DNA of 64,000 bases from Cyanoderma ruficeps (taxonomy: Eukaryota; Chordata; Aves; Passeriformes; Timaliidae): NCBI GenBank assembly GCA_008694505.1, contig VZDJ01000116.1:24705666-24769665 (forward strand), in the 5' to 3' direction. Shown here piece after piece: positions 1 through 31,700 of the stretch (its first letter is position 1; each line of letters opens with the position of its first letter). A program made the position numbers and the translations under genes. The notes beneath the pieces are model-generated. The model saw only the letters and a program-made list of their open reading frames with translations. It searched no databases and had not been told where the DNA came from.

Positions 1-3000
1 ATTATGTGTAGTGAAAATGTGTAATAACTTATTTTCGTTCACTGAAAATAGCAGAGGTTCAACAAAACCAAGCATGTGATGGCTTTAAGTATCAGACACG
101 GAACTGAAGCAAACTCATACCAGGTGTGTTAAACACCTGAAGAGCCACAAATCCTTTCTTTACAGCATTTAGAATCTTGCACAAAAAACTAAGGATGGAT
201 TGAAAGTCTATGCACATGTAGTGCAAAAATTGTAAATGTCAAAGAGGAAAAGTTGTTCTTTTAAACACAAGTCAATAATTGCACTTTCCTCTTGAGGAAA
301 AAAACTGCCAATAGCACATTTACTGTTTATGTTGTGGTGTACAGGTTTTTATCCTTATTTGTATTTATATGAGCTTTGCACATACATCTGAATTATAGAA
401 ACACACATACACACAAAAGAAAGGAATTAAGAAGGTGTAAACCAACTGCTACCTCTTGATTTTTATTTCTCTACCACGCAGTTGAGCACTCTTCTGTGCC
501 CACCACAGGAGGAGAAATGACTCTTACAACTCTACCTAAGGGCCACATCTCTTGGGCTTACATTGGAGAAGCTCTGCTTTTTAAGCTTCAGAGAATCTCC
601 AGTTCTGGCTTCAGCATCTGCCACTAGAATACTTAAACAGAAAGAAAAATCTTCAGTAGCATGTTTTTTCTTCTCTTTCTGAAAGTATTTAAGTGGCTCA
701 TGTCATAGGGAAATTAAAGCAAAGTACTTCTTTGTGACCTCGAAGTAATCAAAGTTGTTAAGTTTAACTGTTATAGATGAATTTGTTTTACAAAGAGTCA
801 TCTTAAAAGTGCTTGCTCATTTCAGCTGAAGCCTTGAGGGTGTGAGAGCCTGTGATTTGTTCTGTAATGACATATTTACAGCCCCTTTCCTAAAGATTTG
901 TCAAACAGCCTCTTGGCAGCAGCCAAGAAAGTTGGAAATCAGAATTAAAATGGGCATAGTGCTTCATAATGTGACAGTAATGAACAATCCAAACAATGTG
1001 TGTGCATATATAAATATTTATATAATTAATTAGACTGTGGCCACCTCAGCCTAAGCATCACCAATAGATTTGCAAAGTATCCAAAGAACTGTGAATTTGC
1101 TCTTCATATGCAGACGTTAAATTACACAAAACAAATTATTTAAAACAAAAAATCTTGATTACTTTATTTCAGCTTCAGAAATTAACATTTCTTATCTTGC
1201 TTTCTGCAAATGCACACGTCACCTGCTACAATGCAGATTTAAATCACTCGCTCCTGATTTACAGTCAGTGAATACAAGCATGACAGGATTGTTTTCAACA
1301 TTATAACAAAGTAATGGCACATATTTCCTGATTCTCAATAAAAAAAAATAAAGAATATCCTGTTCAATAAGCCATACAGTATGAACTAACCCAGCTTGGC
1401 CAGAAGCTGGACATCAAGCCACAAAAAATGAATAGCATTGCTGTAGGATTTGTGTTTTCAGAACAATTTCCATAAGAGCAAACAATATTCCTCTCTGGAT
1501 AGAACCAAAAGATCTCAATGTAAATTTAAACACAAAGTTGCAAACTAAAATGCAAAGATGTAAAACTTGTTTGCACTCAAATTCATCTTTAGTTTTGCAA
1601 TGAAACAAACTTAGACATTCATTCAATCCTGTATTACGTCTTGAGAGGCTCACTCAAGAAACAGGAAAAGCTCTGCCAGACATGCTGAAATTACCTCTGT
1701 TGTTATTTTACAATGTTACAAAAGACCAACAAATTCTAAGGCTTTGACTCGTGCTTTATTATAGTAATTAGTGAGAGTCTACAATACAGAAGTTGCACAG
1801 ACTCCTTCTACCCACTCCCAGAACTGCACCTGCAGCATTTACAGAGATAGAGGAGGGAGAGGCAAAATAAAACTGAACCTCAGCTGAATGACAGAGGTAA
1901 TGACACCAGGATACCATCTGACCACCTCCACAGTGCTCATTAATTAATACCACATTCTACAGACTCAGTAACTAAAATGTGAACAAGTTAATTAACCTGT
2001 AAAGAGTCTTGAAAATAACTCCTGGCAGAATCAAAGAGAAATATGGGTTCCCACGATGAAATGCATTCAACGCAGAAAGACACAAAATGCTTTGAAATAT
2101 TCTTGAGCACAACACCCAAAACGGCCTCAAGGAATTCTGAGGAACAGTGAATGAACAATATTGCAGTGAGGTATGAACCTGCAACACTTGAGATACTCCG
2201 CAGTAATCAAGTTACCCCAATACTGCACAGCAGCACTGGAGAACCATGGCCCTGGATGAACATTTAAGCTGCTTCCTAATTACAGTGGGGCACTTTGCAC
2301 AAGATCCAGGAGCCCAGTAATTCCAAGAGTAGCAGATGATATCCTAACAAGCTGAAATTCACTTGCCCATAATGGAAGACTGACTCGCAGAAACTAGAGT
2401 TTAGCTGTTCTAAAAAGCTTTTTCTATCCTTCAACATTCCCTTGAAAACAGATTTATTTTACTCGGTAAAGACATAACTTTTCTGGCAGAACAGTGAAAC
2501 TTTTGCAGCTTAGTACAAGGGCTTTTTTTCTCCCTCTGTAGTAATCTAACAGAACTTCAAAGTAAGCTATTTTAACAAATCGTACCTAAGCATGACTTAG
2601 GCAGATGTGTTCAAAGTTGTAACTATCCAACAATGCACCTGAACAAAATTAGAAACCACATTCCCACTAAAAGCAACCCCACACCAAGGCATTGGTCAGC
2701 TGCAGCTCTCCAGTCTCCAACAGAACCCACCGCTCAACATAAACAGGTGCTGGAGATCTCTGTCCTGCTGTACAAACTCTGCATTTCATTGGAATTGCAA
2801 ACAATTCCACTATGTATGCAATGTCTATACTGTTGTACAGAGTAACAACTTCAATACTTCCAGGGAATTTTGTCCTTACATAAATGCACAGCATTTCTGC
2901 CCCTTGGGAGGACCTGCAGATCCCATGGAGTCAAACCTGTAGTAGGATAAATTACCTTTCCCTCAGCCAAATGATTCAGGGTCCATCTGACCACACAAAC

Positions 3001-3156
3001 CTTTCCACTTCACTGTGATAAAATCCCCTGCACCTTGAACGTGGTAAGATGGTTCTTTTATCCCAGTCCATGCAAAGCACTGGATTGAACCCCAAAGCCA
3101 ACAGCAATTAAACAGGGAGGGAATTGCCACAGCTGGCAGCCAAAATGCAACTGGAA

Positions 3157-3272
3157 GTCTTTGTTGTTGCCATTTTGGGTTGTGGTTTTCTGCAGGTTGG
3201 TCAGGTTTTTGTTTGTTTTTTATTGTTGTTATTTGGCATTTTTGGTTTGTCAGGTTTTTTTTTTCACCTGCT
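3157..3272. repeat. T/G-rich low-complexity stretch
   Basis: Plus-strand DNA here is almost entirely T and G (repeated GGTTTTTG, TTTGTTTG, TTTGGTTTG). The open frame over it is a product of this composition. Similar T-run plus GGGG stretches occur at 14523-14551, 18553-18600, 37234-37266 and 54901-54918. Confidence 0.8.
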
Positions 3273-4053
3273 GCCTGTTTTATTATTACATCATCTGATG
3301 AAGCTTGATCATGTATTACTTTTTTACTTCCTTAATCTAGGTACAGTTCCTCCATGTTAATTACTGATCTAGAACTTCAAAAGCCTTTTGAATGGAAACT
3401 GACTTTCTTTTTGGCTTAAGTCTCACATTTGCAGTTATATCAAACTCCTCATGATCCTGGAGTCTTATGTTCCTTTGAACAGAACTAAAAATAATTTTTT
3501 ACCAACTTAAACTTTTTATAAGTTTGTAATGAATTAAAATGTACATCAGAAAAAAAAAGAAAACATAGAAAGTTTTTATTACTATGCATTTGCCACTAGG
3601 CATTTAATAAAGCCACAGCATGCTTTTAAAATATTTCATTACATAGACCAAAAGCTTTATTAAGTATGTAGTAAAAATGCTACAAAATAGAAGTTTCAAG
3701 TCTTAATCACATGGAAAATATTCAGCGCTGTAGAAAGAATAAATATGAAACACCAAGCTATAAATGTAGTGATATATGCTTTTGGACTTGTATAATTGGA
3801 AAATAGGGTGGTATTTTCACATTTATAATTTTATGAGGTCTTATTGAAATACTATTCCTATTTCTTTGCCAAGGAGCCAGATTAACCATGATGGTCATTA
3901 CCTGAGACTGTATTTTCCAACTTAATTTGAGATGCTGCAACTGAATCAATATGAAACAAGGAAAATAAGGAGTGTAGCTGCAACTTTTTAAAATGACCAA
4001 GAGTTCTTTCATGAAAGGTTTAGTTCAGAGACAAAATTTGCATGTAGATTGTT

Positions 4054-4095
4054 ATTTAGAGACTATAAATTCTCTAAATTTGAATTTAGAGAATT
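4054..4095. repeat. Nested inverted repeat
   Basis: AATTCTCTAAATT (4068-4080) is followed after 2 bases by its perfect reverse complement AATTTAGAGAATT (4083-4095). A third arm, ATTTAGAGA at 4054-4062, also pairs with TCTCTAAAT at 4071-4079. It is AT-rich and in intron 5 of CACUL1. It could be a chance palindrome or a remnant of a small inverted-repeat element. Confidence 0.7.
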
Positions 4096-7000
4096 GGTTC
4101 TACAATACTTGGTAACAACCCAGACTGCTTCCAGTATTGTTACAACACAATTACTTAGACCTTAGCTGTCAAATTACAGCTGTGACTTCAGTATTAGTGA
4201 TGGTCCCCCTTAAACAGCTGAGCATGTAAATATTGATTATTCCATCAGATCTGCAGAGCACAGACAAAATAAAACATTAACTGCTACAAGAGCTCTCCTA
4301 GTTAGTCCTGGAGAGAGCAAAGGTGTCTGCTGAGGTCAAAGCAAAGGGTGACATTAATGTGACAAGAGTTTTGAAGGAATGCTCGATTTTCCTGCAATAG
4401 CAGCATCCCATGGGCTGGAAAAGAAGTGGAACAATGCCGCAGTTGATTTTCACTATCAGTTATCTGTGTCTATCATTACACAGAAGGAAAGAACGTAGGA
4501 GAGGAAGGAGAACATTGTTTAGAAGGTTAGAATTGGAAACTTGAGGTGATTAAACTCTTTGCCAACATAAAATAGGCTAGAAATTAACTACTGAAATTCA
4601 CAATCTTGTAGATGCATAAAATTATTTTAAAATTATTTTAATGAAGAACTTTAGAATAAATGCATCCCTTCCCTACATCTCAAAAAAAACCGACTTTTTA
4701 TGCTACCCCCTCTTGCCTCCCAAATCAATTACTGCCAGAAGCTGGAACCTCAACAGCTTTATAGCTGGGGAAAAGAGTACATTAGCTTTTTGTTTCAGAA
4801 GAATTCTAACAGAAATCACCCTGGTTTAGTCTGGCACAAACACACTGAATTAATTGGTATTTTCTCCTAGTACTCTGCTACCTTTCTTCATTTTTAAGGC
4901 CCTGAGGAAGAAATCTCATTTCATTTTACCTATCCTGACATATATGCTAATTTTAGAGGACAGAGTCACTCCACAGACCAGTAATTCTGCTTTTTTAATA
5001 TTTCTTTTTTAAAGAAATCTCCCTTTTTTCTGTCTCATTCTTAAAATTATAAAACAAGATATACAGTTTATGAAAGTGGTAGAGTTGTGCAGATTTTCTT
5101 CTCATACTAACTTTTCAGAGTTTCGGGAGAAAGCAAAGCCGTGTCTAGAGGCTGAGTAACATCCAACATATTACAGAAGGAAAGGGCCTCAGTAATCAAA
5201 AAAGACACTTTTAAAACACATTGCTCCTGTCATCACAGTAGTCACTCTGAATCCCAAACCAAAAAGAATAATGATTCAGAACTCTTGAGGGCAAGTTCTA
5301 TACTAAAGCTTTAGTTCAGATTAGAAATGTGATTTTGAAGCAAATTTACTGATCATCCCCACTTTGCTGCTCCTTGGTTGGTATGACAGATCTGCCTTGG
5401 AGCAAATCACTTCAATTCCTTTTGGGCAAGATTAAAGCAGATGTCCTCACGCTGCTACTCCCTGGCACTCAGTCCACAGGAGCAGACATGAACAAGTGGG
5501 AAACAGAACTCTCCAAAAACCAGGGAAAGGTCAGCACTGGGTCCTCAACACCAACACCGAGGTGTTTCATATTCTGCTCCCTTCACACCACTGCACTTAT
5601 TCATGCAGACATCACCTACACCACGCAATGAAACGCCCAGCTCTCCCTACAGGGCCCTTTTCAGATAAAAGCCCTGGTTCTGCTGCACCAAACCTATAAT
5701 GATCCTCCAGGCACTGCTGTCAAAACCAGCTCAGGACAGACATTTTCCTTATGAAACAGTCATTAGATGTGACATGGAAACGACAAGCTCAAAGAACAAC
5801 TTCCTCAATGTCAGCAGCGTACAGAAAGGCTGGGGCCAATGCTCTCTGCAAGAAGCTGAGAAACCAGCAGAGTGTTTCCTCCCCTTGTCAGGGTGTTTTC
5901 TCTGCAGTTTGTGCATCAACACAGTAACAGGTCACTTCTCATGTGCAGATTGTTTGAGACAGATGTCAAAATTGAGAGGGAGGGAAGAAATGCCACTTCA
6001 AACAGGGTCAATGTCAATTCAATCCATCTTTTTCTTGTCTATCTGTGCCAAAGGGTGAGGCAAGGGGAGTGAATAAAAAAACCCAACACACATCCAAACA
6101 AACCCTGCGGTCTCTGTTGTCGCTGTAGAGTCAGGCCATGAGCTTGGCATCAATCACAGCCCTTCTCTCAGCCTTTTGCACTGCTCCTCTCAAACAGAGA
6201 GTTCTGCATTCACAAACAAAAGCTGGACACGCCATTTATTAATGAAAAGCATTTTGTCAAAGCAGCACACAGCCGAAGAGATGAGGAGGGTCCCTCGCTT
6301 CACTGACATCAACAGGCTTTGGGAGGTCAGCACAGCAAAACTCAGCTGCTCAATAGGTAGGGCTGGGTGCCCAGAGAACAACAAACACTCCTGCTGAGAA
6401 ACTGCACAACACAGGAGAATCCCTGCACAGGCAACGTCCTCCCTGCTGCATTCATCAGCCTCTGACAGATAGAAACAGATTCATTTTCTATAATTCTGCA
6501 TTACATTTCTACCTGCTGAATCAAAAAGCTGGACAACTTCATTGTTAAAGAGATGTTAGTAACCTTTTCCAACATTCCAGTTAACTTTTTTGGTACTTTT
6601 TAGGAAGCAGCAATGCATTGGCAATATCTTTTCTGCTTTTATAAAGGGAAAACCTTTTCCAACATAAACAGCCCTTCTATTGAACTTTAATACACCTCCA
6701 AAAAGAAAAGAAAGAAAATGGAACAACAGGATCTCTTCTCCTCATCTGAATCCAAGTGACCTAACTAGGAAGAAACAAAGCTGTCATATGTAAAAATCTT
6801 CAGAGAAAAGACTTCCTCTGTAACTAACTAGAAACTGAAAACATAATGAAGTAGGCAGTGAGTGGTCTCCCTCCTCCTGACTTTTTCCAAAGAACTTTTT
6901 CTTGGAAACCATGAGAAAAACTTCTACTTTGGCAAACATAAGTGATATATTTCTACACTGAGTTTTAGCTCTGAACTCACACAGCCCCTGACATAAAGAC

Positions 7001-10000
7001 TTATTCAACAACTGCCTACATGCCTTCAGAATCCACACACAGTAACCACTTTGTGTGCTCAGGCTTCAGTGGCTAATTCTGTAATTACCCCAGGCAACAA
7101 GAACAAAACCAGAAGTGCTGCACAAAGCTATTTTCCCTCAGATAAAGTTCACCTGACTTCCCAGTTGAGTAACAACTGCACAAAAGTGCAGGCAGATGGT
7201 TTTGTTTTTTTTTTGAGAAGAACCAACTTGTACTGAATGATCTGTACCAGTACATTGCTCTTTCAAGAGTGAAAAACACTTTTTGAACTCGAAACTGTAA
7301 CATGTAAGGCAAGAAACAGCCCTACACACCCAGATATAAATGGCTGAAGTGCTACAGCAAAGGATTGGGAGAAGGAAGGAGAGGAAGACTGCCCTCTAAA
7401 GCAGCTTTCACCTCTATGACCAGCTTAACTTTCTGTTGCTTTTTTTTCTTAGTATGGCAACACCATCGACCTCCCAGAGCAGGATTACAGTCCAGCATTC
7501 ACCTTCCTTTCTTCAGTTTCCAGGAAGAAAATAATTGCAAACGCTCGTAATTTAAACCCAAGTGATCTCCCCACCAAGGAGACACAGTGTCATGTTCTTA
7601 AGGGCTTTTCCCTCTTTTGTTAGATTCAAAAGCAAGCTTGGTTTGGGCACTGAGCTGCCAATATCCAAAAAGAGAAGAGTGGTAGCTACTTGCAAATACT
7701 CTGCCACTAAATTTTACCTGTATGTATTAGAAGTAGAGAGTTTCAGCTGCTGTTAGTCACTTTTACACAGTAATTGCCATTTTTCTAGAGGAGAACAAAC
7801 ACGCAGGATGTTTCCAGGGCACAGAGATTACAGTGCAGGACTATCAGAAGAGACAGTGGCTGCACAAGGAGAAAATGAACCTATTTCTGAGTTTTTCTGC
7901 TTACAAGTCACCTCATGCAGGACTGTAGCAGGAACAAAGATGACATTCTCCACCATCCCTTCCCTAGTGACATAGGGGATATTATCTGCATCTTCTCCCC
8001 CTCCCACCCTCATTTCTGAAGCTGCCTGTAAATAAGATGCTGTATCTTTGCTTGTTACATTCAGTTAAGCAGTTCTGCACACAACAACTTCTCCCAAGCC
8101 ACTGAATGCAGCAGTCTTATCAGCAAGAGCCAGCTTTGGCTTTGTAAGGAAAATAATCAGGTTATATTCACTTAGTTCAAATGTACCCACTTTAATTTGA
8201 AGAGCATTGACTTGATAAATGTGTGAGTGCAAAAGTGTTTCACCAACAGCTGTGTTCATGGATCTGTGTACTGTGGGTTTTTATTATGTATTTACTTTAA
8301 TGAGAAGTGCTCCAGACAGTGGAGTGCTTTAAAAAAAAAAAATTTACCTCTCCAACCCCAAATGGAGCCAAACTGGATTGGTACAGGAAAAATTTGCCTA
8401 AGTAATGTTCACTTAGGCAATATTGCCTCTGCAAATAATAAATTGACACCTTGATCACTGAAATTTTTGCAACCAAGTGCTCAGAGAAGTGCTCCCACCA
8501 CAGAGACAGGCGTTGATCTTGCACCTTCCTGCCTCCCACCAGCCAGCACAGGAATGAGGGGACTCAGCCTGGGGGAGTCTGAGCAGGATCAAACGCCAAG
8601 GATGAGATCAGGGCTCCACTGCTCTTCTGGTCTCTCCCTCCTGTCTTTCTAAAGTGGAGCAGGAACTTTTTCAAAAATCAAAGGAACCTGAAATGTACTT
8701 ACAGTCCTTCCTGAACACAGGTTCAAACAGAAATGCCACCTTCCAGGCTCCGAGGAATGACAAGGTACTATAAACAAAACCCACTTTGTACAAACATAGC
8801 AACAAATTTCAGGAGCAAGAGCAGATGCTACCCTGACCCTCCAAGTCTAGATCACAAATGGATTAAATCAATTTTGTAATTTGGTTTGGTTTTTTTTCAA
8901 ACAGAGGGAAGGCATGCTTCCTCTCACTGAAGTGGCAGCTGCGGCATCTCCTTAAAAAACAGCCCCAGGACTCCATTTCTCCAAACCAATCACAACGTCC
9001 TTGACTTTCATTTCCAGAGTACCCCACTTGTATCTGTACTTTTTCCCCCCTCACAGTACAGAAACTTTTCTTCTGCTGAACAAAATCCGTATCAAGTATC
9101 AGTAAAGAACACCACACACTGACATTGGGAAGCAAAGTAAGTAACAAACACCAACTTGCATTCTATTTTCATAGAGCCCTTACATTTCCAAAAAGGAAGG
9201 TACTACTCATCTATTTTGGTTTGAATTTCAGGAAGCCAGAAAAAACAGCTGAGAAAGGCAGAAAAAATACAATACTACAAGTTTTTTCAGCACATCTGCA
9301 GTACTACATCATGTGCTAAGTACCTTCAATTATTTCCCAAGAACCTGTTAGCAAGTCTCAAATTTTATTTAGGCATACTTTAACTCAATTTATAGATCCT
9401 CTTATCCAAGATTTAATTAAATCAGATCAGTTAGGAGTTCATGCCTGTCAGTATTTATCATCTTACTTAGGAGGGAGATAAAACCCAAACTGATGGTCAG
9501 ACTGAAATGAACCCAAGGAAATGAACCTTTCTTGCTCATTAAACAAGAGACTTCATATGCAGCAACACAGACAGCTTACCTTTCTTTTTAATTTTTCATT
9601 TTTTTTTTTTCATTTTACTTCTGCAATTAGCAGAGCTGGGGAAAAGCAATTCTGATTCCACACGCACACAACGCCACGGGTCTTTTCCTTTCAGCAGCTC
9701 ATCTGCAATTTCTATTTGATTCTGCTATTATCACTGCAGAAAGTTAATTACTTAGCAACAACTCATCTGACATCACTTACGGTGCTTTCACCATAACACC
9801 ATATCAGAGGTTTATTCAGTGTTACACCTTTGCTTTGCCACTGGAAAAAAAAATTCTTTGCCTGAAAAATGCAAACATTTTAACACAATATCAACCAAAT
9901 TTTCCATGATCTTGTTGCAGCAATCATCTTACCAGGTTTACACCAGTAATTCTCTTTGCACAAAATAAAACATCAGGCCCACGGCTGGGCATTTCTCATT

Positions 10001-10910
10001 GTTCTGCTATTTTTAAGGTGATGCGATCTGCTCTTAATGACACTTTTCCAGATGGCAAGAACAAGAAGACTTCATCAGAGCCGATGATCTTCCATCCCTG
10101 TGGGGTGCCAGGCTCCCTGACCTTGCAGACACCCTGTTCAGCCACCCCTCTCCCAGGCAGTCACCCCTCAGTGAGCCTGAAACAACAGCCCAGCTCCTTT
10201 CCCCACAGCCCTTGCATGGAAAGAGCGGGGCATTGCTGCCCAAGCAAAGACAAAAGGAGCCATAAACTCCACTCCCGCTGCTTTAATGCTTTGCTAGCTG
10301 CCCTTCCCAGGGGCCAAGCAGGCCAGCAGCGAGGTCCCTGTGCTCACACAAACACTCTCAGAGGTGGCAGGTTTCACACAAACACTGTGGTTCACCACAG
10401 GAGTCACACTTCCCCTCCAGTGCTCCTGTGGCTATCACTTGAAGCACATTATATTTGCATTAACCCATTAACCTAAGAGAAAAACTGCTGTCAGCATTCT
10501 GCACCTCACCACCTACAGCAGTACTCAAGTACATCACATAACCCCAGAGGTATCACAGTTCTTTGACCACACCACGTTCTTAATGACACCTGTCAGTATT
10601 TTGATAATGAAGTGGAAAAGTAACAGCAGAAACAGCAGAACAATAAAACATTCATCCTGCCATAATCACAAGTCACAAGGGAAAATAAATATCGGTTCCC
10701 CCAGATCTCAAGCAAAGCATTACTTCATACAAAGTCAGATTTCTGAAAAAAATAAGCTGAAGTGTGTCACATTTCCTCATGCCTCAAAGGAATTTGTATT
10801 GAAGTTCACTAACATTTGGCATTTTCTCCCCATTTGCTGTGGATTTCCACAGTATCTGAAAGCACTGTGGCTCTCCAGCCTTCTATTATAAGAGAAATTC
10901 AACAGCTTTA

Positions 10911-28609
<17,699 letters not shown>

Positions 28610-28741
28610 TTAGTAACTTCACCTAAAAGACTAGAAACAAGTGAATGTTCCGTGATGTCAGATCCCACCAACGACCAGGTCAAAAAAACTGGGAACAGCT
28701 CACTTCCACCAAAATAAACCTCACCTAAAACTAAAGCCCAG

Positions 28742-28763
28742 NAAAAAAAAAAAAAAAAAAAAA
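28742..28763. repeat. Poly(A) tract with an undetermined base
   Basis: One N at 28742 precedes 21 consecutive A residues. This is an assembly ambiguity at a homopolymer, about 160 bp upstream (in the direction of transcription) of exon 2. It does not touch the exon or its acceptor. Confidence 0.95.
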
Positions 28764-31700
28764 TCAGAAAACCTGCCAAATCAGCACTCTGGTATTTTTC
28801 TGGGGCCTAAGTAACATGGAAAAGTAAACTCCTGAGAGTTCTAACATGAAAATATAATAAGAAAAAATTATAAAAAGATTCATTCAGACTAATAAATTAT
28901 GTAACTTTGTGGCAGTTCAGAATCAATTATTAACACGATATCTTCACATTCAAGAGAACAAGCTCTGGCCCAGACTGGTCGGTTTTTGAATATTCCTTCC
29001 CAGCAGATGTATTAATTTCACAAGTCTCAGGTAGGACCAGCAGCTTCCTTGGTCTAAAAGGTGATGCAATTCCCTCTGCCTTCAACTGCAGTTAGGCTTC
29101 CAGGCAACTTTTTTGAATCTGTATTACAATTCCCCTCTAGCAGGGACAATTACACTCCTTTTCCAGATAAAGATCACCACAGGGAAGAACAGGAGGTGTT
29201 TAAATTAGCATTCCCCACTGGCATCCCCACTGCTCCCTGATCTTCCTCCTGAGCTTCCCAACTGCACCCTCTTGCACCAGTGACTCAGGGCACCTTCACA
29301 GCCACAGAAGGGTTTGGATCTCTCTCTTTTCAGGGAGGATTTCTGACCCAACCACTGGTGGCTGAGTTCCAAGAGGAGGGAGGGTTCACACCCTCCCTGC
29401 AGGGCCGTACTCACAGCACTGCCTCGCTGCCCTGTCACACCACCACAGCTACACAGCCCCCACTCAAAACAGCCCTCAGCAACCAACAGCACCTCAGTCA
29501 AACCTGGGATTTCAATTCAAGCAATGAAATCAAATCGAATCTATCAAAACAAAAAAGGATCACAACTATCCAGCCTAGGGGATCTAGAAAAATTTCTTCA
29601 ATTTAACTTCATGGGTGGATCTGGCCTAAATGGAACAGAGAATAAAGATACTTCTCACTCCACACACCAGTTTAGACACAACACTGGAAAGAAATATTTT
29701 GGTTAGGGATGAATTTTAAATATACATTTAAATGTAGATTCACTGATGGGTTTGAGATGCAATATTTTTGAAAGGTATTTTGAAGGAGTTGAAAGGAGCT
29801 GGGTGAGTGAGTCACTTTTGGCGGCATTATAAGGAACAATTCTAAGGAAATTGGCAAAAGACTTATGAGTACCAGGAGGGGAAAAAAAGATTGTAAAGAG
29901 AACATGAAATAGAGAGGGGTGTGAAACAAGGAAGTGCTGGAACTCCATCTGTACGAGCAAGTATTACAGATTGCTTTGTGTGCAGCGTTAGGGTACTTCA
30001 GGCAGAAACTTTGCTTCGAGAAGGGTGTTAGTACAGCACTCCTGGCTCCTCTTCACCCAGCTGCAGCCTTGGAGCCCTTTTTCTTCACAGCTGTTGTAGA
30101 ATCAGATCTAGTTAACCTGAAAGTGTCTGAGCACTGAGCAGGTCCCCTCTACCAGGCACTGCAGGACACAGCCCCAAGAGCCCAGGCTGCACCTGCAAGG
30201 ACATAACTGTGTGCTCACCAGAGAGAGAGAAGGTCACAGGGCTGCTACAGCAGCACCAGGATTCCAGTTAACAAGTCCGACAGGTCAGCTCCCCACGCCA
30301 AAGCAGCCGTGCAGTCAGCAAGAGCAGAGCCCCGCCCCGGCAGTAAACCCAGCCCTCACTCCTCACCTGGCAACGCCTTGTTTGAGCTCTCAGCCCCTAC
30401 CGAGCCCACACTCCAGGCAGGTGTTCTCAGGAGCAGCTCCACTCTGCACCTTTACTGTTCCTGCTTACACTCTGCAGCAGAACCTGAGCTTTTGTTTTTT
30501 CCTTTGTTACCCCAAAAAAAGATGGGCCTCCACAGAACCACTCTGTTCCACAGAAAATCCTAAACTGAAGTCAGCATAAACATTAGACCAAGTCTTGCTT
30601 TAAGATTTCAATGTATAATCATGCCCTTATCTGGTTTAACATATTAAATGGGCCCTATTAACTTCAAAGAAAACAGTCAAGTAAGATTTGGGAACACTGC
30701 AAAATAATTTTAACAGGTTGTTGAGATGTTAATTTTATTTTTTTTTACAATATGGAAAAAGAAAGCAGCAGCAGACAGGAAGGTCAGCCCATTAGACATG
30801 CTGCACAGGTAAAGGACAAAATGCTTTTACAAGAAGCCCCATGAGTCTTGCACAGAAGAGTCTGCATAGAAAATTCACTGATAAATTCACAGTAACATTC
30901 TAGAAAAGCTTCATTCTCATTCAAAAGTCTCTCACAAGTACTATGTAATTTGATTTCCACACTTGAGCTCTGAAACTAAGCCAACCACAATATTTACATA
31001 GCTAAAAGTCCAAGACTACAAACTGAACAATCACCATTTTTATTCTTCTAATTCAGAAAACGAAGTACTTATTAAAATTTTAATAACTATCACAAGTTAG
31101 TAACGTCCTTTTTCTCCTGGCAGCGCTTACACACACAGAAGTGAAGGGCGGCCTAAAGACCTTCCAACTCTGCAAAGAACAAGGTCAAGACCAGCAAGGA
31201 AGGAACCACACAGATCCTTAACAAGGAAAGACAGATTGCCCTTCAATATTTTATTTTTCTCTCTTTTTAGGATGTCACGCTTAAATGCTTATCTCTACGT
31301 TAGGTGTTCAAGATTTTAAAGGATTTGCCCAACAGCTTCCATTCCCAAACTGCAATTTAGTTGGTTTCTGGGAAGTGACACTGGTATTTTGTACAAAAGC
31401 ATGCTAGCATGCAGGATTTTATCCAACCCCAGCACGGCTGGGGAGGTGGGGCTGGGAGAGAAATCAGTCTGACAGAATCGAAAGAAGTCAGTATTTTCCA
31501 GAGAATTCAGCATTTCCCAGGAAATTATTAAAGACTTCACAAGTAAAGCTTGAGCAACAACTGCTGCTTTCCATACAAAAGAAGTTCAAAAGGAAAACTT
31601 TAAGTGAAATGGAGCACTGAAACCATTTCAGTAAAAAAAGAATATGCATGAGCTATCATAACCTAGATACATCAGTACTGTAGTCATAATGGAAACACAG

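Noticed and set aside
9345..9477. Short plus-strand open stretch that reads somewhat like protein (…FIDPLIQDLIKSDQLG…)
   Set aside because: About 50 codons is too short to separate from chance, and no family was recognised.
10018..10476. 152-codon plus-strand open frame in intron 5
   Set aside because: Ser/Pro/His-rich chance composition, no recognised domain or splice context.
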